A stretch of DNA of 64,000 bases from Acidobacteriota bacterium. Lineage in GTDB: Bacteria; Acidobacteriota; Terriglobia; Terriglobales; Acidobacteriaceae. The translations under genes and the position numbers were made by a program. This document shows, in pieces, positions 25,553 to 35,597 of this stretch. The notes below the pieces were generated by a model, which saw nothing but the letters and a program-made list of their open reading frames with translations, did not search any database and was not told the origin of the DNA. The DNA lies in contig QIBA01000028.1 of assembly GCA_003225175.1 (NCBI GenBank), forward strand, positions 1-64,000, written 5' to 3'. The number at the start of each line of letters is the position of its first letter. Position 1 is the first letter of the stretch.

Positions 25553-28500
25553 ATGAAAAGCTTACTTCACAAATTAATCCTGGGCGCAATGATGGCGATG
25601 TGTCCTCTAGCGAGTTTTGCGCAGGCGGTCTTTGGCGGCGTTGCTGGAACCGTAACTGATCCTTCTGGCGCTTCGATTCCTGGCGCGAAGGTCACCATCA
25701 GCGATACTGGCAAGGGGCTTAGCTACAGCACTCTCACCAACGACTCGGGAAACTATACACAGTCTCACCTCATTGTCGGGAACTACGACGTGCGCGTTGA
25801 GGCCCCCGGTTTCGAAACTTATGTTCGGCGAAATGTGCGCGTGAGCGTGGACGAGGTCGCGCCGGTGAACGCCCAACTTACCGTCGGTAAAGTCGGCGAG
25901 GTGGTCAGCGTCACTGCGGAAGATGCCTTGCTCAAGACTGAGAAGTCCGACGTCTCCGACACGATCGATCAGAAGACGGTTCAGGAGATCCCGATCTATG
26001 ATCGCGATGTCAGCCGCTTATATTTTCTCGTTCCGGGCATTCAGCCCGGCGGCCTTACTGCGGCCAGCGAGCAGCCTCAGGACGTCTATCGTCCCAAAGT
26101 GAATGGCTCTTATTGGGGTGGCATCTCATTCCAACTTGACGGTACAGACAACCGCGAGTCTGTCCTCGGTGAACCGGTGATTACACCCAAGCCGGATGCC
26201 CTCTCCGAGCTGAAGATCAGCACCACCTCCTACGACGCAGAGTTTGGTCAGGCTAGCCAGGCGGTGATCGTTGCCCAGACCAAGTCTGGAACCAACCAGC
26301 TGCACGGCGGAGTGTTTGACTATCGGCGCGACCAGCATGGCCAGGCGAAAGATCCCTTCACACAATCCAAGCCCCTGCCAAACACGACGGACCAATTCAT
26401 TCCTGCCACGCTGCGAAACGATTTTGGCGGCTCTATTGGCGGCCCCATTCAGAAAGACAAGATGTTCTTCTTCGCAGATTACGAAGGCACGCGCCAGAAG
26501 CTCGGCAACTCTCTGTTATTGACCGTTCCCACAGACGCGGAGCGCGCCGGCGATCTCAGCGATTTGGGCGCCAACATTTACGATCCCTGCCCTGCTGGCA
26601 ATCCGAATTGCGGCACTGCGGTCGTGGCGCCCGCCGCTCGTTCGCAATTTCCGGGAAACGTGATTCCCGCGTCGCGGCTTTCAACACAAGCTGTCGCGTT
26701 GCTGAAATTTATTCCCCCGGCGAACATCGCCGGAGCGGCGGGCGGAACCACGAACTATGTTGCTAATGGAACCGGAATTGTGAACACGAATTCCTTCGAT
26801 GCGCGTGTGGACCGGCACCAGGGACAGAAGCTGGACATGTTCGGGCGCTACAGCTTTCTGCAAGTGGCGCTAGGCGCGCCTGGAGCCTATGGAGCGCTGG
26901 CTGGAGGAGATCAATTCCCGAGTCCGAATTTCGCAGGAGCCTCGTCGCTGCGGAATCAGAGCTTGGCCTATGGAACAACGTACCTGATCAACAACAACTG
27001 GGTAGCTGATTTCCGCTTCGGATTCTTCCGCTACCGAGTATTCGTGAATCCCGACGGCCTTGGAACCTCTCCCGCCAAAGATGCCGGAATACCCGGATTG
27101 AACCTCGATAACTCTTATACCTCCGGGATGCCCGCTATCACCATCAATCAGTTGGGAAGCCCCACGTTCAAGTTCGGGTATTCTCTGCAAATTAACCAAT
27201 GCAACTGCCCGCTCAACGAGCAGGAAAACGAGTTCCAATGGGTTGGAAATGTAACGCACACATTTGGGAACCACTCCCTGAAGTTCGGAGCCGACGTGCG
27301 TCATGCCCTCAACTTGCGCGTGCCTAGCGACTTCCATCGTTCCGGCCAGATCAACTTTGATGCAGTCACGACTTCCGGTCCTACGGGTGGGGGTCTCGGG
27401 CTCGCGTCGTTCCTGCTCGGAGACGTAGGTGGCACCTCAGCCAACTCGGGAAATGCGTCATTCGCCCGTTACGTGAGCAACTCCACGGACGCTGCTGAGC
27501 GGCAAAACCGGTTGTTCTCCTACATTCAAGATACTTGGCGTCTCACGCCCAAGCTGACGGTGAATTATGGTGTGCGCTGGGACATCTACTTTCCGCAATA
27601 CGTGAATGCGGCGGGCAACGGCGGGTTTGTAAATGCCAACACCGGCGAGATCCTTATTGCCGGTCAAAATGGCGTTGGCTTGAACGGCAACGTTAATACC
27701 GACTATAAGCATTTCGCTCCTCGGCTTGGAGTTGCATACCAGTTCTCTCCCAAGACCGTAGTGCGGGCAGGATTCGGCCGCTCGTATGACGTAGGCGTGT
27801 TTGGCGTCTCCTTCGGCCATAATGTCACTCAAAATCTCCCAGTGCTGGCGAGCCAGTCGCTGAACCCTACGCAGCCGTACGCCCCGGTCTTCACATTGGC
27901 AACGGGGCCGCCGGCTGCGACCAGTCCTGGCGCCATCTTGGCTGCGGCACCACTAGGTCCTACGGGGAATCATTTGCTGCCGAATGGCATCTCGGCCAAG
28001 ATTCTCCCACTGAACTCCGATAATACGATGCGTATTCCCACCACCGATGCCTGGAACCTGACCATAGAACGGCAACTCACACCCACTCTGGTCGTATCTG
28101 CTGCATACGTCGGCAACAAAGAGGAGCATGTAACTCCTGGTGGGACCAACTACAACACTAATCAGCCGAAGTTGAACGCAGGCTTGCCACCCACAAACAC
28201 CAACCTGCGCAGGTTCTATTTCCAGAAGTTTGGCTGGTCACAGTCGGTCAATGCGTATACCGACGATGCCACAGTGAAGTACAGCGGACTGCAATTACGC
28301 GGAGAAAAGCGCTTCGCTAACGGGTTTAGCTTTCAGGGAAATTACACGTGGGCAAGCGCGTTTGAGTTCGCTAACGACTACTTCTTCTGGGATCGGAGCA
28401 TCGATTACGGCCGCGAGTCCGGCGTGCGCCGCCACGTGATTAATTTCAATCACGTGTATGAACTCCCATTTGGGCGCGGACGCACCTTCTTTAAAGATGC

Positions 28501-29086
28501 TTCCGGTCCGATGGACTATCTCGTAGGGGGATGGCAACTCTCCGGAGTGTGGTTGTGGGGCTCTGGCATGCCGTTTACTCCCTCGTACAACGAGTGCGGC
28601 AACGACATAGATACCGGTCCTTGTCGCCCTAATCTGGTTGGGACCGCGCACATCGACAATCCCGGAACGGGAACTTCGATCGGCGGAGGCCCCGTACAGA
28701 ACCCGTGGTTCGTGGTCACGCCTTCAGGCACTTCGGGCAACGGCTGCGCCACGACCACAAGCGCCACAAACGCCCTCAACCTCAATGGCTGTATGCGCGG
28801 CCCATGGCAGCGTCCGGCAGTTGGAACTTTTGGAAATGTAGGGTTCAATTCTTTCTGGGGTCCTCATTTCTTCAATGTTGATGCTGCACTCAGCAAACGA
28901 CTGCGAATTACCGAAAGAGTGAATGCTCAATTCCGCGCCGAGCTGTTCAACGCCTTGAACGACGTGAACCTCGGCCAACCCAACGGCAACGTCGATGCCA
29001 AAACCGCCGGACAGATCACCGGACTCGCAACCGGCAACCTCGCCCAGATGCGAAGATGGCAGTTCGGCTTGCGCGTTGACTTTTAG
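25553..29086 (+). CDS. Oar-like TonB-dependent receptor
   Basis: A 1177-residue outer-membrane receptor. It has a signal peptide (MKSLLHKLILGAMMAMCPLASFAQ) and an N-terminal carboxypeptidase-regulatory-like domain (about 28-115, GTVTDPSGASIPGAKVTI). A plug domain follows (about 125-240, with TVQEIPIYDRDVSRL and FQLDGTDN), then a long beta barrel ending in the aromatic sequence RWQFGLRVDF. No TonB box is obvious near the mature N-terminus. Such Oar-like receptors are greatly expanded in Acidobacteriota and are thought to import plant or microbial polymers; the ligand is unknown. GAGGGGG precedes the ATG. The divergent sulfatase suggests a sulfated substrate. Confidence 0.93.
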   Translation: MKSLLHKLILGAMMAMCPLASFAQAVFGGVAGTVTDPSGASIPGAKVTISDTGKGLSYSTLTNDSGNYTQSHLIVGNYDVRVEAPGFETYVRRNVRVSVDEVAPVNAQLTVGKVGEVVSVTAEDALLKTEKSDVSDTIDQKTVQEIPIYDRDVSRLYFLVPGIQPGGLTAASEQPQDVYRPKVNGSYWGGISFQLDGTDNRESVLGEPVITPKPDALSELKISTTSYDAEFGQASQAVIVAQTKSGTNQLHGGVFDYRRDQHGQAKDPFTQSKPLPNTTDQFIPATLRNDFGGSIGGPIQKDKMFFFADYEGTRQKLGNSLLLTVPTDAERAGDLSDLGANIYDPCPAGNPNCGTAVVAPAARSQFPGNVIPASRLSTQAVALLKFIPPANIAGAAGGTTNYVANGTGIVNTNSFDARVDRHQGQKLDMFGRYSFLQVALGAPGAYGALAGGDQFPSPNFAGASSLRNQSLAYGTTYLINNNWVADFRFGFFRYRVFVNPDGLGTSPAKDAGIPGLNLDNSYTSGMPAITINQLGSPTFKFGYSLQINQCNCPLNEQENEFQWVGNVTHTFGNHSLKFGADVRHALNLRVPSDFHRSGQINFDAVTTSGPTGGGLGLASFLLGDVGGTSANSGNASFARYVSNSTDAAERQNRLFSYIQDTWRLTPKLTVNYGVRWDIYFPQYVNAAGNGGFVNANTGEILIAGQNGVGLNGNVNTDYKHFAPRLGVAYQFSPKTVVRAGFGRSYDVGVFGVSFGHNVTQNLPVLASQSLNPTQPYAPVFTLATGPPAATSPGAILAAAPLGPTGNHLLPNGISAKILPLNSDNTMRIPTTDAWNLTIERQLTPTLVVSAAYVGNKEEHVTPGGTNYNTNQPKLNAGLPPTNTNLRRFYFQKFGWSQSVNAYTDDATVKYSGLQLRGEKRFANGFSFQGNYTWASAFEFANDYFFWDRSIDYGRESGVRRHVINFNHVYELPFGRGRTFFKDASGPMDYLVGGWQLSGVWLWGSGMPFTPSYNECGNDIDTGPCRPNLVGTAHIDNPGTGTSIGGGPVQNPWFVVTPSGTSGNGCATTTSATNALNLNGCMRGPWQRPAVGTFGNVGFNSFWGPHFFNVDAALSKRLRITERVNAQFRAELFNALNDVNLGQPNGNVDAKTAGQITGLATGNLAQMRRWQFGLRVDF

Positions 29087-29104
29087 GCAAGCTAATTAAA
29101 TGCA

Positions 29105-29137
29105 GGTGGAGCAGCCCGTCCCAGGGCTGCGTCCACC
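29105..29137 (+). repeat. Strong hairpin after the TonB-dependent receptor
   Basis: GGTGGA plus GCAGCCC pair with GGGCTGC plus TCCACC, giving 13 bp around a 6-nt loop with one bulged G. It lies 19 bp after the stop. No T tract follows, so it may block 3' exonucleases or be an intergenic repeat rather than an intrinsic terminator. Confidence 0.6.
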
Positions 29138-29274
29138 GACCGATACATTCTTATGAACTGTCAATCCTGAGGCGTGGTTTTTCGCCGAAGGATCTCCCGC
29201 GATGTGTCACACTCGGTTGCAACGTCCCGGCTCTTTGGCGAAGATTGTCGTGACAGAGCCAGGATGCACCAACG

Positions 29275-30579
29275 ATGTCTGATTCATTCCGGGAGCTCCT
29301 TCTGCCAAAATCGGGCCTCAGGATGACAGCTCGTAATATGGGGTCTTCTTGGCTGACGATCGCCCTTCTGCTCCTTCTTGTTTCCTTTCCAGCATTAACA
29401 CTCAGCGGTCAAACCCCAGTCAAGCAACTCGAATCCCACGCACTGGCGATCGAGAAACAAGGTAACGCCGAAGGCGCTCTCGCCGCATGGCAGCAAGCCG
29501 CCGCAGTCAAGCCCAAATCGGCCCTTATTCAGGACCATATTGGATTCCTTCTTGCCGTCTTAAACCGGCGCGAGGAGGCGATTCCACATTTTCTGCATGC
29601 TCTCAAATTCGATCAGCACTTCGCTCCCGCGCACTTCCATCTGGGGGTCGCGTATGTAATGCAGCAAGATCCAAACCGCGGAATCCCGGAACTGCAAGCG
29701 GCAGTCGCTGCCGTTCCTAAGAACTTCGATTACCGCTTCTACTTAGGACGCGCGCTCAACGATACCGCCCACTATCGCGAAGCCCTGGTTCATTTGCGCG
29801 CCGCAACCGCGCTGAACACTACGAATGCCGAAGTCTGGAATCAGCTTGGCGTTGCCCTGCAGAACACTGGAAGCGATGCCGGCGCGGTAGAAGCATATGG
29901 CCGCGCCGTGAAAGTCGATCCTGCGAATCTCGATGCCCGCAACAACTACGGTTTCATGCTGGTGAACACCGGACACGCCGAAGAGGGCGTCAAGCAGTTC
30001 GAGCAAATCCTGCGCGCCGATCCTGCCAACACAATGGCGCGAATCAATATCGGCTTTGCCCATCTGCAGAAGGGGGATCTCTCAGCAGCAGAGTCCCAAT
30101 TTCGGAATGTAATCGGCCGCAGTCCCGAATCCGCAATCGCACACTATGACCTCGGCGTGACATTAAAGCTAAAAGATCAACTCGCCGCCGCCAGCGCCGA
30201 GCTGAAGCGGGCGCTGGAGCTCGATCCAAATTTGGAAGAGGGCCACTACACACTCGGAGTCATCTACTGGCAGAGTGGAGACTTCGAACACGCAGCTCAA
30301 GAGATGAAAGCGGCGGTAGCAATCAATCGCAACGATCCCGATGCTTACTTGATGCTTGGCTCCGCATTGAATAAAAAGCGCGATCTCGACGGCGCACAAG
30401 ACGCTTTGCAGTCAGCGATTCGCCTGGATCCCTCCAGCCCGGGACCGTACAACATTCTCGGCAATGTTCTAAGTCACAAAGGCGATAGCGAAGGCAGCCG
30501 GAAGGCCTTCGCCGAGGGGGCGCGGCTTACGGAGCAAAAGCACAAACAATTGGGAAAAATGCTTCAGAAGGCACGTTGA
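29275..30579 (+). CDS. Secreted TPR-repeat protein
   Basis: 434 residues. A membrane/signal segment lies near residues 25-45 (WLTIALLLLLVSFPALTLSGQ), so the true start may be one of the internal ATGs at 29323 or 29338. The rest is about ten to eleven tetratricopeptide repeats with the usual 34-residue spacing (for example NAEVWNQLGVALQNTG and DPDAYLMLGSALNKKRD), ending in a basic tail. TPR stacks bind partner proteins, and the partner here is unknown. It follows the receptor on the same strand after 188 bp and may be separately transcribed. Confidence 0.82.
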   Translation: MSDSFRELLLPKSGLRMTARNMGSSWLTIALLLLLVSFPALTLSGQTPVKQLESHALAIEKQGNAEGALAAWQQAAAVKPKSALIQDHIGFLLAVLNRREEAIPHFLHALKFDQHFAPAHFHLGVAYVMQQDPNRGIPELQAAVAAVPKNFDYRFYLGRALNDTAHYREALVHLRAATALNTTNAEVWNQLGVALQNTGSDAGAVEAYGRAVKVDPANLDARNNYGFMLVNTGHAEEGVKQFEQILRADPANTMARINIGFAHLQKGDLSAAESQFRNVIGRSPESAIAHYDLGVTLKLKDQLAAASAELKRALELDPNLEEGHYTLGVIYWQSGDFEHAAQEMKAAVAINRNDPDAYLMLGSALNKKRDLDGAQDALQSAIRLDPSSPGPYNILGNVLSHKGDSEGSRKAFAEGARLTEQKHKQLGKMLQKAR

Positions 30580-31409
30580 TGTTCATGTTTGAGCTCCTGC
30601 TGCCAGTGGAGAGACAGTGAAGCATAGTCAGCGCGCTCGTCGCAGGAACGAGTTTCAAGTCTAGAGCACAGATTCGCAGTACTCAGGCCGACGTCTAGCC
30701 GGCTCAGAAGAGTCTCAGAGAAGCGCGAAGGAGGCAAAAACCCAGGGCAAGTCAACCCATTCTCCCCCGAGATTTCGGGTCAGACCTGCCCCTCGTTTTC
30801 TCCCGCTAAGGAGAGCTCGACGCGAGTGCGGAAGGCACACCCGCAAAGACGAATGGCGATAAACTTCTTATCGTGGACAACCCCAGCGTTGGGCTAAAAA
30901 CGCCAGCATCACACTGCAACAAGTTCTGCAATCAGGCAATCAAAAATTAGCGCGTCGAACTTAGGATGGCATTAACTCGCAGGGTGCGGTGCTGGACGCA
31001 CAAAGATACACGCGTGAAGACCGACGCGCGCCCCGGGCGGGAGTGTGTGTATCCAAAATGAAGACTCCGAAGTCCAGACAAGGACTTCTTTTTCCCAGGA
31101 ATTTGAAATGAGTTCCAACCGAGAAAACCCGTCTGAGGGGACGCGGCAGTCCTCTCGCAGGAGCATCGGCTTCTTGGGCCGCTAGTGTCCGCTTGCTTCG
31201 AACGTCGCAGCCCTTCGGGAACCAACTGCGGCGATATTCTCTCTTTAACAACGGGTATATACTTCTCAGCACATGCTAGCGGTGCGGGGGACTTCTCTCC
31301 TATTCGCTGGTCTCCCGATAGATCACTTTCTTAGAACGTTCATAGCTGCTCGTCGATAGATGGTTTTACCGGAGCGTGCCGGGAAGTTCACGCTAATTGG
31401 GAGGTCCTT
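30580..31409. other. 830-bp region without an intact gene
   Basis: No intact gene is seen. One short stretch (30852-30960) reads like a shattered response-regulator start. A possible 25-codon frame starts at 31108 without support. The ribosome site GGGAGG of the next gene lies at its right end. Confidence 0.5.
30852..30960 (+). pseudogene. Possible remnant of a receiver domain
   Basis: One frame gives GDKLLIVDNPSVGLK, close to the receiver start ILIVDDNPSVR with one Asp missing. A second frame then gives SITLQQVLQSGNQKLARRT, like the following helix of receivers. Both frames end quickly. If real, it is a small degraded fragment. Confidence 0.25.
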
Positions 31410-32528
31410 GTGGACCTTTTATTCATACGTTCTGTCTTCATTCTCGTTGTGGCGATCGCATGCTTCGTGTTGCGGCCGTTCTCCCTTGAGAGCTGGGAAG
31501 CCGCCGGAGCCGGAGCAGTCATCGGCTTTGGCGTAGTGCTTTTCGAGGCGCGCCTGCGGATTGTCAGCCTCAAGCGCCTCATCGGCGCCGTCATCGGTAG
31601 CATTCTGGGAATCTTCGGCGCCTACTTGTTCAGCCTGGTTCTGCGCGACGCTATCGAGCCCGGGCGCACCCAGCACTTCCTCCAGCTCTTCGTCATGCTA
31701 CTGATGTCCTATGTCGGGCTGATCGTTGGTGCCAACAAAGGCGATCTGCTCAACCTTGCTGCCCTTGGTGGAATCTTCGGGTCGGAAAAGACGGGCAAGC
31801 GTAGCTGCAAGATCCTCGATACCAGTGTGATCATAGATGGCCGCATCGCCGATATCGCGGAGACCGGTTTCCTCGACGGCATCGTCGTAATTCCGCAGTT
31901 TGTTTTGCGCGAACTCCAGCTCGTCGCTGACTCAGCCGACTCGCTGAAGCGCAATCGCGGGCGCCGTGGGCTGGACGTCCTGCAGCGAATTCAAAAAATG
32001 GCCACGATGAACGTGCAGATCGTCGAAGACGATTTTCCCTCGGTCCGCGAAGTAGACCTAAAACTCATCGAATTAGCCAAGCTCTACGAAGCCAAGATCA
32101 TCACCAACGACTTCAACCTCAATAAGGTCGCGCAGCTCCAGGGCGTGGAAGTGCTGAATATCAACGAGCTGGCGAACTCGCTTAAGCCGATCGTGTTGCC
32201 CGGCGAAGCCATGCGCGTGTTCATCCTGAAAGAGGGCAAGGAATACAACCAAGGTGTTGCCTATCTCGACGACGGAACTATGGTTGTGGTTGACAATGCG
32301 CGCAAGATGATCGGCAAGAATGTAGACATTGCGGTCACCTCAGTGCTCCAGACCACCGCCGGAAAAATGATCTTTGGCAAATTCGATGAACGCGCGGCCT
32401 ACCATCCGCGCCATGAGAATGGCCCGCCAGTACAGCAAGCGGCCAACGGCCCACGTGTCGACACGCGTACGCCAACCCGTCCCCAGCCCATAGTCCCCAG
32501 CGGTGCAACGGTCGAACCCCAGGAATAA
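31410..32528 (+). CDS. YacL-type PIN/TRAM membrane protein
   Basis: 372 residues, GTG start with GGGAGG six bases upstream. Four transmembrane helices fill residues ~1-115. A PIN nuclease domain follows, with acidic residues in [11 protein letters not shown] and [10 protein letters not shown], then a TRAM-like RNA-binding domain ([18 protein letters not shown]). The order matches B. subtilis YacL, a family thought to act as membrane-bound ribonucleases, though activity is not well established. A Pro-rich tail of ~45 residues is extra. It is often near ispD/ispF; neither is here. Confidence 0.88.
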   Translation: MDLLFIRSVFILVVAIACFVLRPFSLESWEAAGAGAVIGFGVVLFEARLRIVSLKRLIGAVIGSILGIFGAYLFSLVLRDAIEPGRTQHFLQLFVMLLMSYVGLIVGANKGDLLNLAALGGIFGSEKTGKRSCKILDTSVIIDGRIADIAETGFLDGIVVIPQFVLRELQLVADSADSLKRNRGRRGLDVLQRIQKMATMNVQIVEDDFPSVREVDLKLIELAKLYEAKIITNDFNLNKVAQLQGVEVLNINELANSLKPIVLPGEAMRVFILKEGKEYNQGVAYLDDGTMVVVDNARKMIGKNVDIAVTSVLQTTAGKMIFGKFDERAAYHPRHENGPPVQQAANGPRVDTRTPTRPQPIVPSGATVEPQE

Positions 32529-32636
32529 CCTGGAACAGTAGAGACTTTGCTGTGCTCCATGCGGTTTCAGGTTAGGCGAGAATTCTGTTTTCTGGAGTGG
32601 AAGCTCGAAGCTGGTAGTGAATAATCAGCTGCGAAT

Positions 32637-33146
32637 ATGGATCGCTCCATTAACGTGCGACTTGCCACACTGGACGACTTGCCGCGCCTGACCGAAATTC
32701 AGAATCACTACATCGAAACCACGCACATCACCTTCGACCTCCGGAGGTTTACCCCCGAGCAGAGCATAGGGTGGTTTAACGAACACTCCGACGGGAAGCG
32801 CTATCGGATTCTGGTCGCTGAAGACAGAGACTTGCGCCTCCTCGGCTACGCTGCAACCGGACGCTTTCGTCCTAAGCAGGCCTATGAAACTACCGTAGAA
32901 ATCAGCGTCGCTTGTAGTCCCAATATGGTCGGAAAGGGTGTTGGCACAAAGCTTTACACTGAACTGCTCCTCCTCCTCAGGAAAGAGGATGTTCATCGCG
33001 TGGTGGCAGGAATCGCACAGCCAAATCCCGCGTCCATGGCATTGCACCAGCGTTTCGGTTTCCGTCAGATTGGAACCTTTACAGAAGTAGGACACAAACT
33101 CGGCCGCTTTTGGGATGTCACCTGGCTGGAAAAGTCGCTCAAATAG
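32637..33146 (+). CDS. GNAT N-acetyltransferase (phosphinothricin/methionine-sulfone type)
   Basis: 169 residues of the GNAT fold. It has the acetyl-CoA loop around NMVGKGVGTKLYTEL (Q/R-x-x-G-x-G/A), an early conserved segment IQNHYIETTHITFDL, and the C-terminal ALHQRFGFRQIGTFTEVGHKLGRFWDVTWLEK. These features are typical of the Pat/MnaT/YncA group that acetylates L-methionine sulfone and related compounds. The start at 32637 agrees with the fold. The specific substrate is not predictable. Confidence 0.88.
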   Translation: MDRSINVRLATLDDLPRLTEIQNHYIETTHITFDLRRFTPEQSIGWFNEHSDGKRYRILVAEDRDLRLLGYAATGRFRPKQAYETTVEISVACSPNMVGKGVGTKLYTELLLLLRKEDVHRVVAGIAQPNPASMALHQRFGFRQIGTFTEVGHKLGRFWDVTWLEKSLK

Positions 33147-33183
33147 GCAGCGATGATAAAGCCGTGCCTCTGCTCGATGGGTT

Positions 33184-34170
33184 TTAGTGAGCAGACTTTT
33201 TTGCGGCGGAGAAGTGTTCCCAGCCTCGCGGCATTAGGATTGCGCACTTCCCATTCTGCACCAAGTACATTTTCCTTTCGCGGAGAACCTCGCCTACTCT
33301 TGTGACCTTGACTCCAGCGATCCGTTCTGGGATGTGCTTTGACCTCGACGCGGTGAACAGGAGTTCGTAGTCTTCGCCGCCGTGTAGCGCGAGTTGCAGA
33401 GAAAGGCGGCTGGCCTGCTCACCTCCGCGCTCGTTTCGCGACAGCTTCCGGGCTTCCATATGGATCGGAATTTTGTCCGATTCGATTGCTGCCCCGACGC
33501 CACTCTCCTCGCAGAGATGACTCAGGTCGGTTGAGAAGCCATCGCTGATGTCGATAGCTGAGGTTCCAACTCCTCTTCGGACCAGCCATTCGCCTACCGC
33601 AACTCTTGGCTGAGAAAAGACATCGCGCTTCTTGATCCTACCCGAGCCAAGAAGGTGCAGCACGGCGGCGGATTCACCCAGATCTCCGGTTACGTAAATA
33701 AGATCGCGCGGCTTGGCGCCGCAGCGCAGGAGGGCCCGTCCGCGCCTTACCCTTCCGACAACTATGATGTCTGCCACCACTCCGCCAGGCGACTCCGCCG
33801 TGTCTCCGCCGGCAAGTTCGACTCGATGGGTGCGGGCCAAAGCGAGGAGTCCCTCAAGAAATCGATCAGGCCAAGCTGGGGAAAGTCTCGCCGGCAAAGC
33901 GAGCGATAGGAATGCGGCGGCAGGCGTGCCTCCCATGGCAGCGATGTCGCTCAGCCCGCGCGCCAGACAGCGATGCCCGATAGACTCGGGCGACTGCCAA
34001 TCGCGGCGAAAATGAATCCCTTCAATGCTGAAGTCGGTTGTGACCAGCGTTTCCTGCCCCGGAGGAAGGCTCAGTACAGCGCAGTCGTCACCAATTCCCA
34101 GCATCACTTCGGGATTCTTGGATTGCCTGAGGCTGCGGAACCACTTCAGAAGTTGGCGTTCAGGGATCAA
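33184..34170 (-). CDS. thiL: Thiamine-monophosphate kinase
   Basis: It phosphorylates thiamine monophosphate to the active cofactor thiamine diphosphate. At 328 residues it has the start ERQLLKWFR, the Mg/ATP segment GIGDDCAVLSLP, VTTDFSIEGIHF, the glycine-rich ARGLSDIAAMGG, the LAGGDT motif, and the C-terminal GGEDYELLFTA. All are in the family order. No thi biosynthesis genes adjoin. It converges on the GNAT gene. Confidence 0.95.
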   Translation of the reverse strand: MIPERQLLKWFRSLRQSKNPEVMLGIGDDCAVLSLPPGQETLVTTDFSIEGIHFRRDWQSPESIGHRCLARGLSDIAAMGGTPAAAFLSLALPARLSPAWPDRFLEGLLALARTHRVELAGGDTAESPGGVVADIIVVGRVRRGRALLRCGAKPRDLIYVTGDLGESAAVLHLLGSGRIKKRDVFSQPRVAVGEWLVRRGVGTSAIDISDGFSTDLSHLCEESGVGAAIESDKIPIHMEARKLSRNERGGEQASRLSLQLALHGGEDYELLFTASRSKHIPERIAGVKVTRVGEVLRERKMYLVQNGKCAILMPRGWEHFSAAKKSAH

Positions 34171-34676
34171 GGCGACGATGGCTGAGAGCCGAAATTACGA
34201 AGCACAAAGCTAAGCAATCCGACTAACCAGAATTCATCAGCATACTGCCAAACGCAAGCCATAGTGGGTCTGAGTTCCGTCGATTTTGCGCGCAGCTCCT
34301 ACCCTTAAAGTCTTAAGCAGTCCTTTCGCCAGTAATCCTGCAAAGTGTCGAGGCCTAGCATTTCGATCTCTTCCGAGTAAAGCCTTAATTTATAACTTGC
34401 TGAAAACAAATAAGGTTACTCAAGTAACCTCACTTTAGTGTTTGACACCAGAGAAGCTGCTTTGTTAACGTGCCGTTGCATTTAGAAATATCTCTGGCCG
34501 CAGGCCCGATGGTTGGTCTGGCACGTTGAGTTCGGGGAGGCATTAAACCCCCCGCAAACTAAAAGCTCACTATCGTCAAGACAACCGGCAGAGGCGCTTG
34601 ATCCCCAACCAGGGTGACTCCTCTGAGCAGTAAGAAAAAAGGGCAGCTCGAAGAAAATCCGGTCTTTGGAGTGGTA
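34171..34676. other. Divergent intergenic region thiL / M23 peptidase
   Basis: No gene is seen. It holds an inverted repeat (34414-34429) followed by a possible promoter with TTGACA at 34442-34447 and a weak GTTAAC -10 after 16 bp. A longer GTG-started version of the peptidase (from 34614) would use its right end, but the ATG at 34677 is preferred. Confidence 0.45.
34414..34429. repeat. Short inverted repeat, possible operator
   Basis: GGTTACT and AGTAACC are separated by CA, giving a 7-bp dyad, 12 bp before a TTGACA box. The size and position fit a regulator-binding site, but the regulator is unknown. Confidence 0.4.
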
Positions 34677-35597
34677 ATGCGGAAGCGCTACTACATCATG
34701 TTTGTCGCGCGAGACGCCGACGGCGAACTCGTGAAAATGCCTATCCCTCTGCATTACCTATACATGTTTATCGCCGGCGCGCTTATCGGCATGCTCACTA
34801 TCACCGGCATGGCCGGTTCTTACACCCGCATGCTGGTAAAGGTGGCGCGATTCAATCAGCTCAAGGTTGAGAAGGACGCCCTCAGCGCCAATTACAACAA
34901 GCTGGAGCAGGTGGCCAAGGAGAAGGACGTCCAGGTTGCGTCGCTCGGATCGCTCGCCAGCGAAGTTTCCGCCTTATATGGCCTGAAAACTGAGACCGAC
35001 TTCAAGACAGCCGTTCCTGAAGAGATCAAAACGCAACAGGTCAATTATTCGATCGATCAATTATCGATTTTGAAGAACACCGCAATGTCCGGAGTTGCCG
35101 GTGCAGGAATCTCGGCCAGCTACGGACACATTGGCACGCTAAGCACGAGTGACTGGGAGCGCCTGGCAGCAGCTCCGTCGTTGTGGCCGGTTGAAGGCAT
35201 TGTGACCGGATCGTTTGGCGAACGCATTGATCCGTTCAACGGTGAAGGCGCCTTCCATACCGGTGTAGATATTTCGACGCCGTTTGGAACGCCCATCATC
35301 GCACCAGCCGATGGCAGGGTCAGAGCCGCTACCTACATCACCGGCTATGGAAGAACGATCATCCTCGATCACGGCCACGGAATCACAACTCTCTTCGGAC
35401 ACATGTCTGGATACGCAGCCGCCGAAGGAGAAACAGTCCATCGCGGAGATGTGGTCGGCTATGTAGGATCCAGCGGACGCAGCACGGGCGCGCACCTTCA
35501 CTATGAAGTCCGCATCCAGGACACCCCGGTGAATCCCCATAAGTATTTGCGCACAGTATGGGCGCGCAGCGGGACCGGCGTGATGACCGGAATGTAA
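34677..35597 (+). CDS. M23 family metallopeptidase
   Basis: An envelope LytM/M23 domain protein, 306 residues from the ATG at 34677 (GGAG five bases upstream). The short N-terminal cytoplasmic piece is followed by one membrane helix (about residues 28-48). A coiled coil (RFNQLKVEKDALSANYNKLEQV) follows, then the peptidase domain with zinc ligands in HTGVD and HLHYEV. GTPIIAPADG and GYGRTIILDHG are also present. All ligands are present, so it may cut peptidoglycan peptide bonds; some relatives only activate amidases. Confidence 0.92.
   Translation: MRKRYYIMFVARDADGELVKMPIPLHYLYMFIAGALIGMLTITGMAGSYTRMLVKVARFNQLKVEKDALSANYNKLEQVAKEKDVQVASLGSLASEVSALYGLKTETDFKTAVPEEIKTQQVNYSIDQLSILKNTAMSGVAGAGISASYGHIGTLSTSDWERLAAAPSLWPVEGIVTGSFGERIDPFNGEGAFHTGVDISTPFGTPIIAPADGRVRAATYITGYGRTIILDHGHGITTLFGHMSGYAAAEGETVHRGDVVGYVGSSGRSTGAHLHYEVRIQDTPVNPHKYLRTVWARSGTGVMTGM

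Noticed and set aside
31108-31185. 25-codon frame MSSNRENPSEG... as a leader peptide before the YacL-type gene
   Set aside because: No ribosome site, and no attenuator-like hairpins or codon bias seen.
34518-34536. Sigma-54 promoter suggested by TGGCACGTTGAG
   Set aside because: The -12 element (TTGC at the required spacing) is missing.
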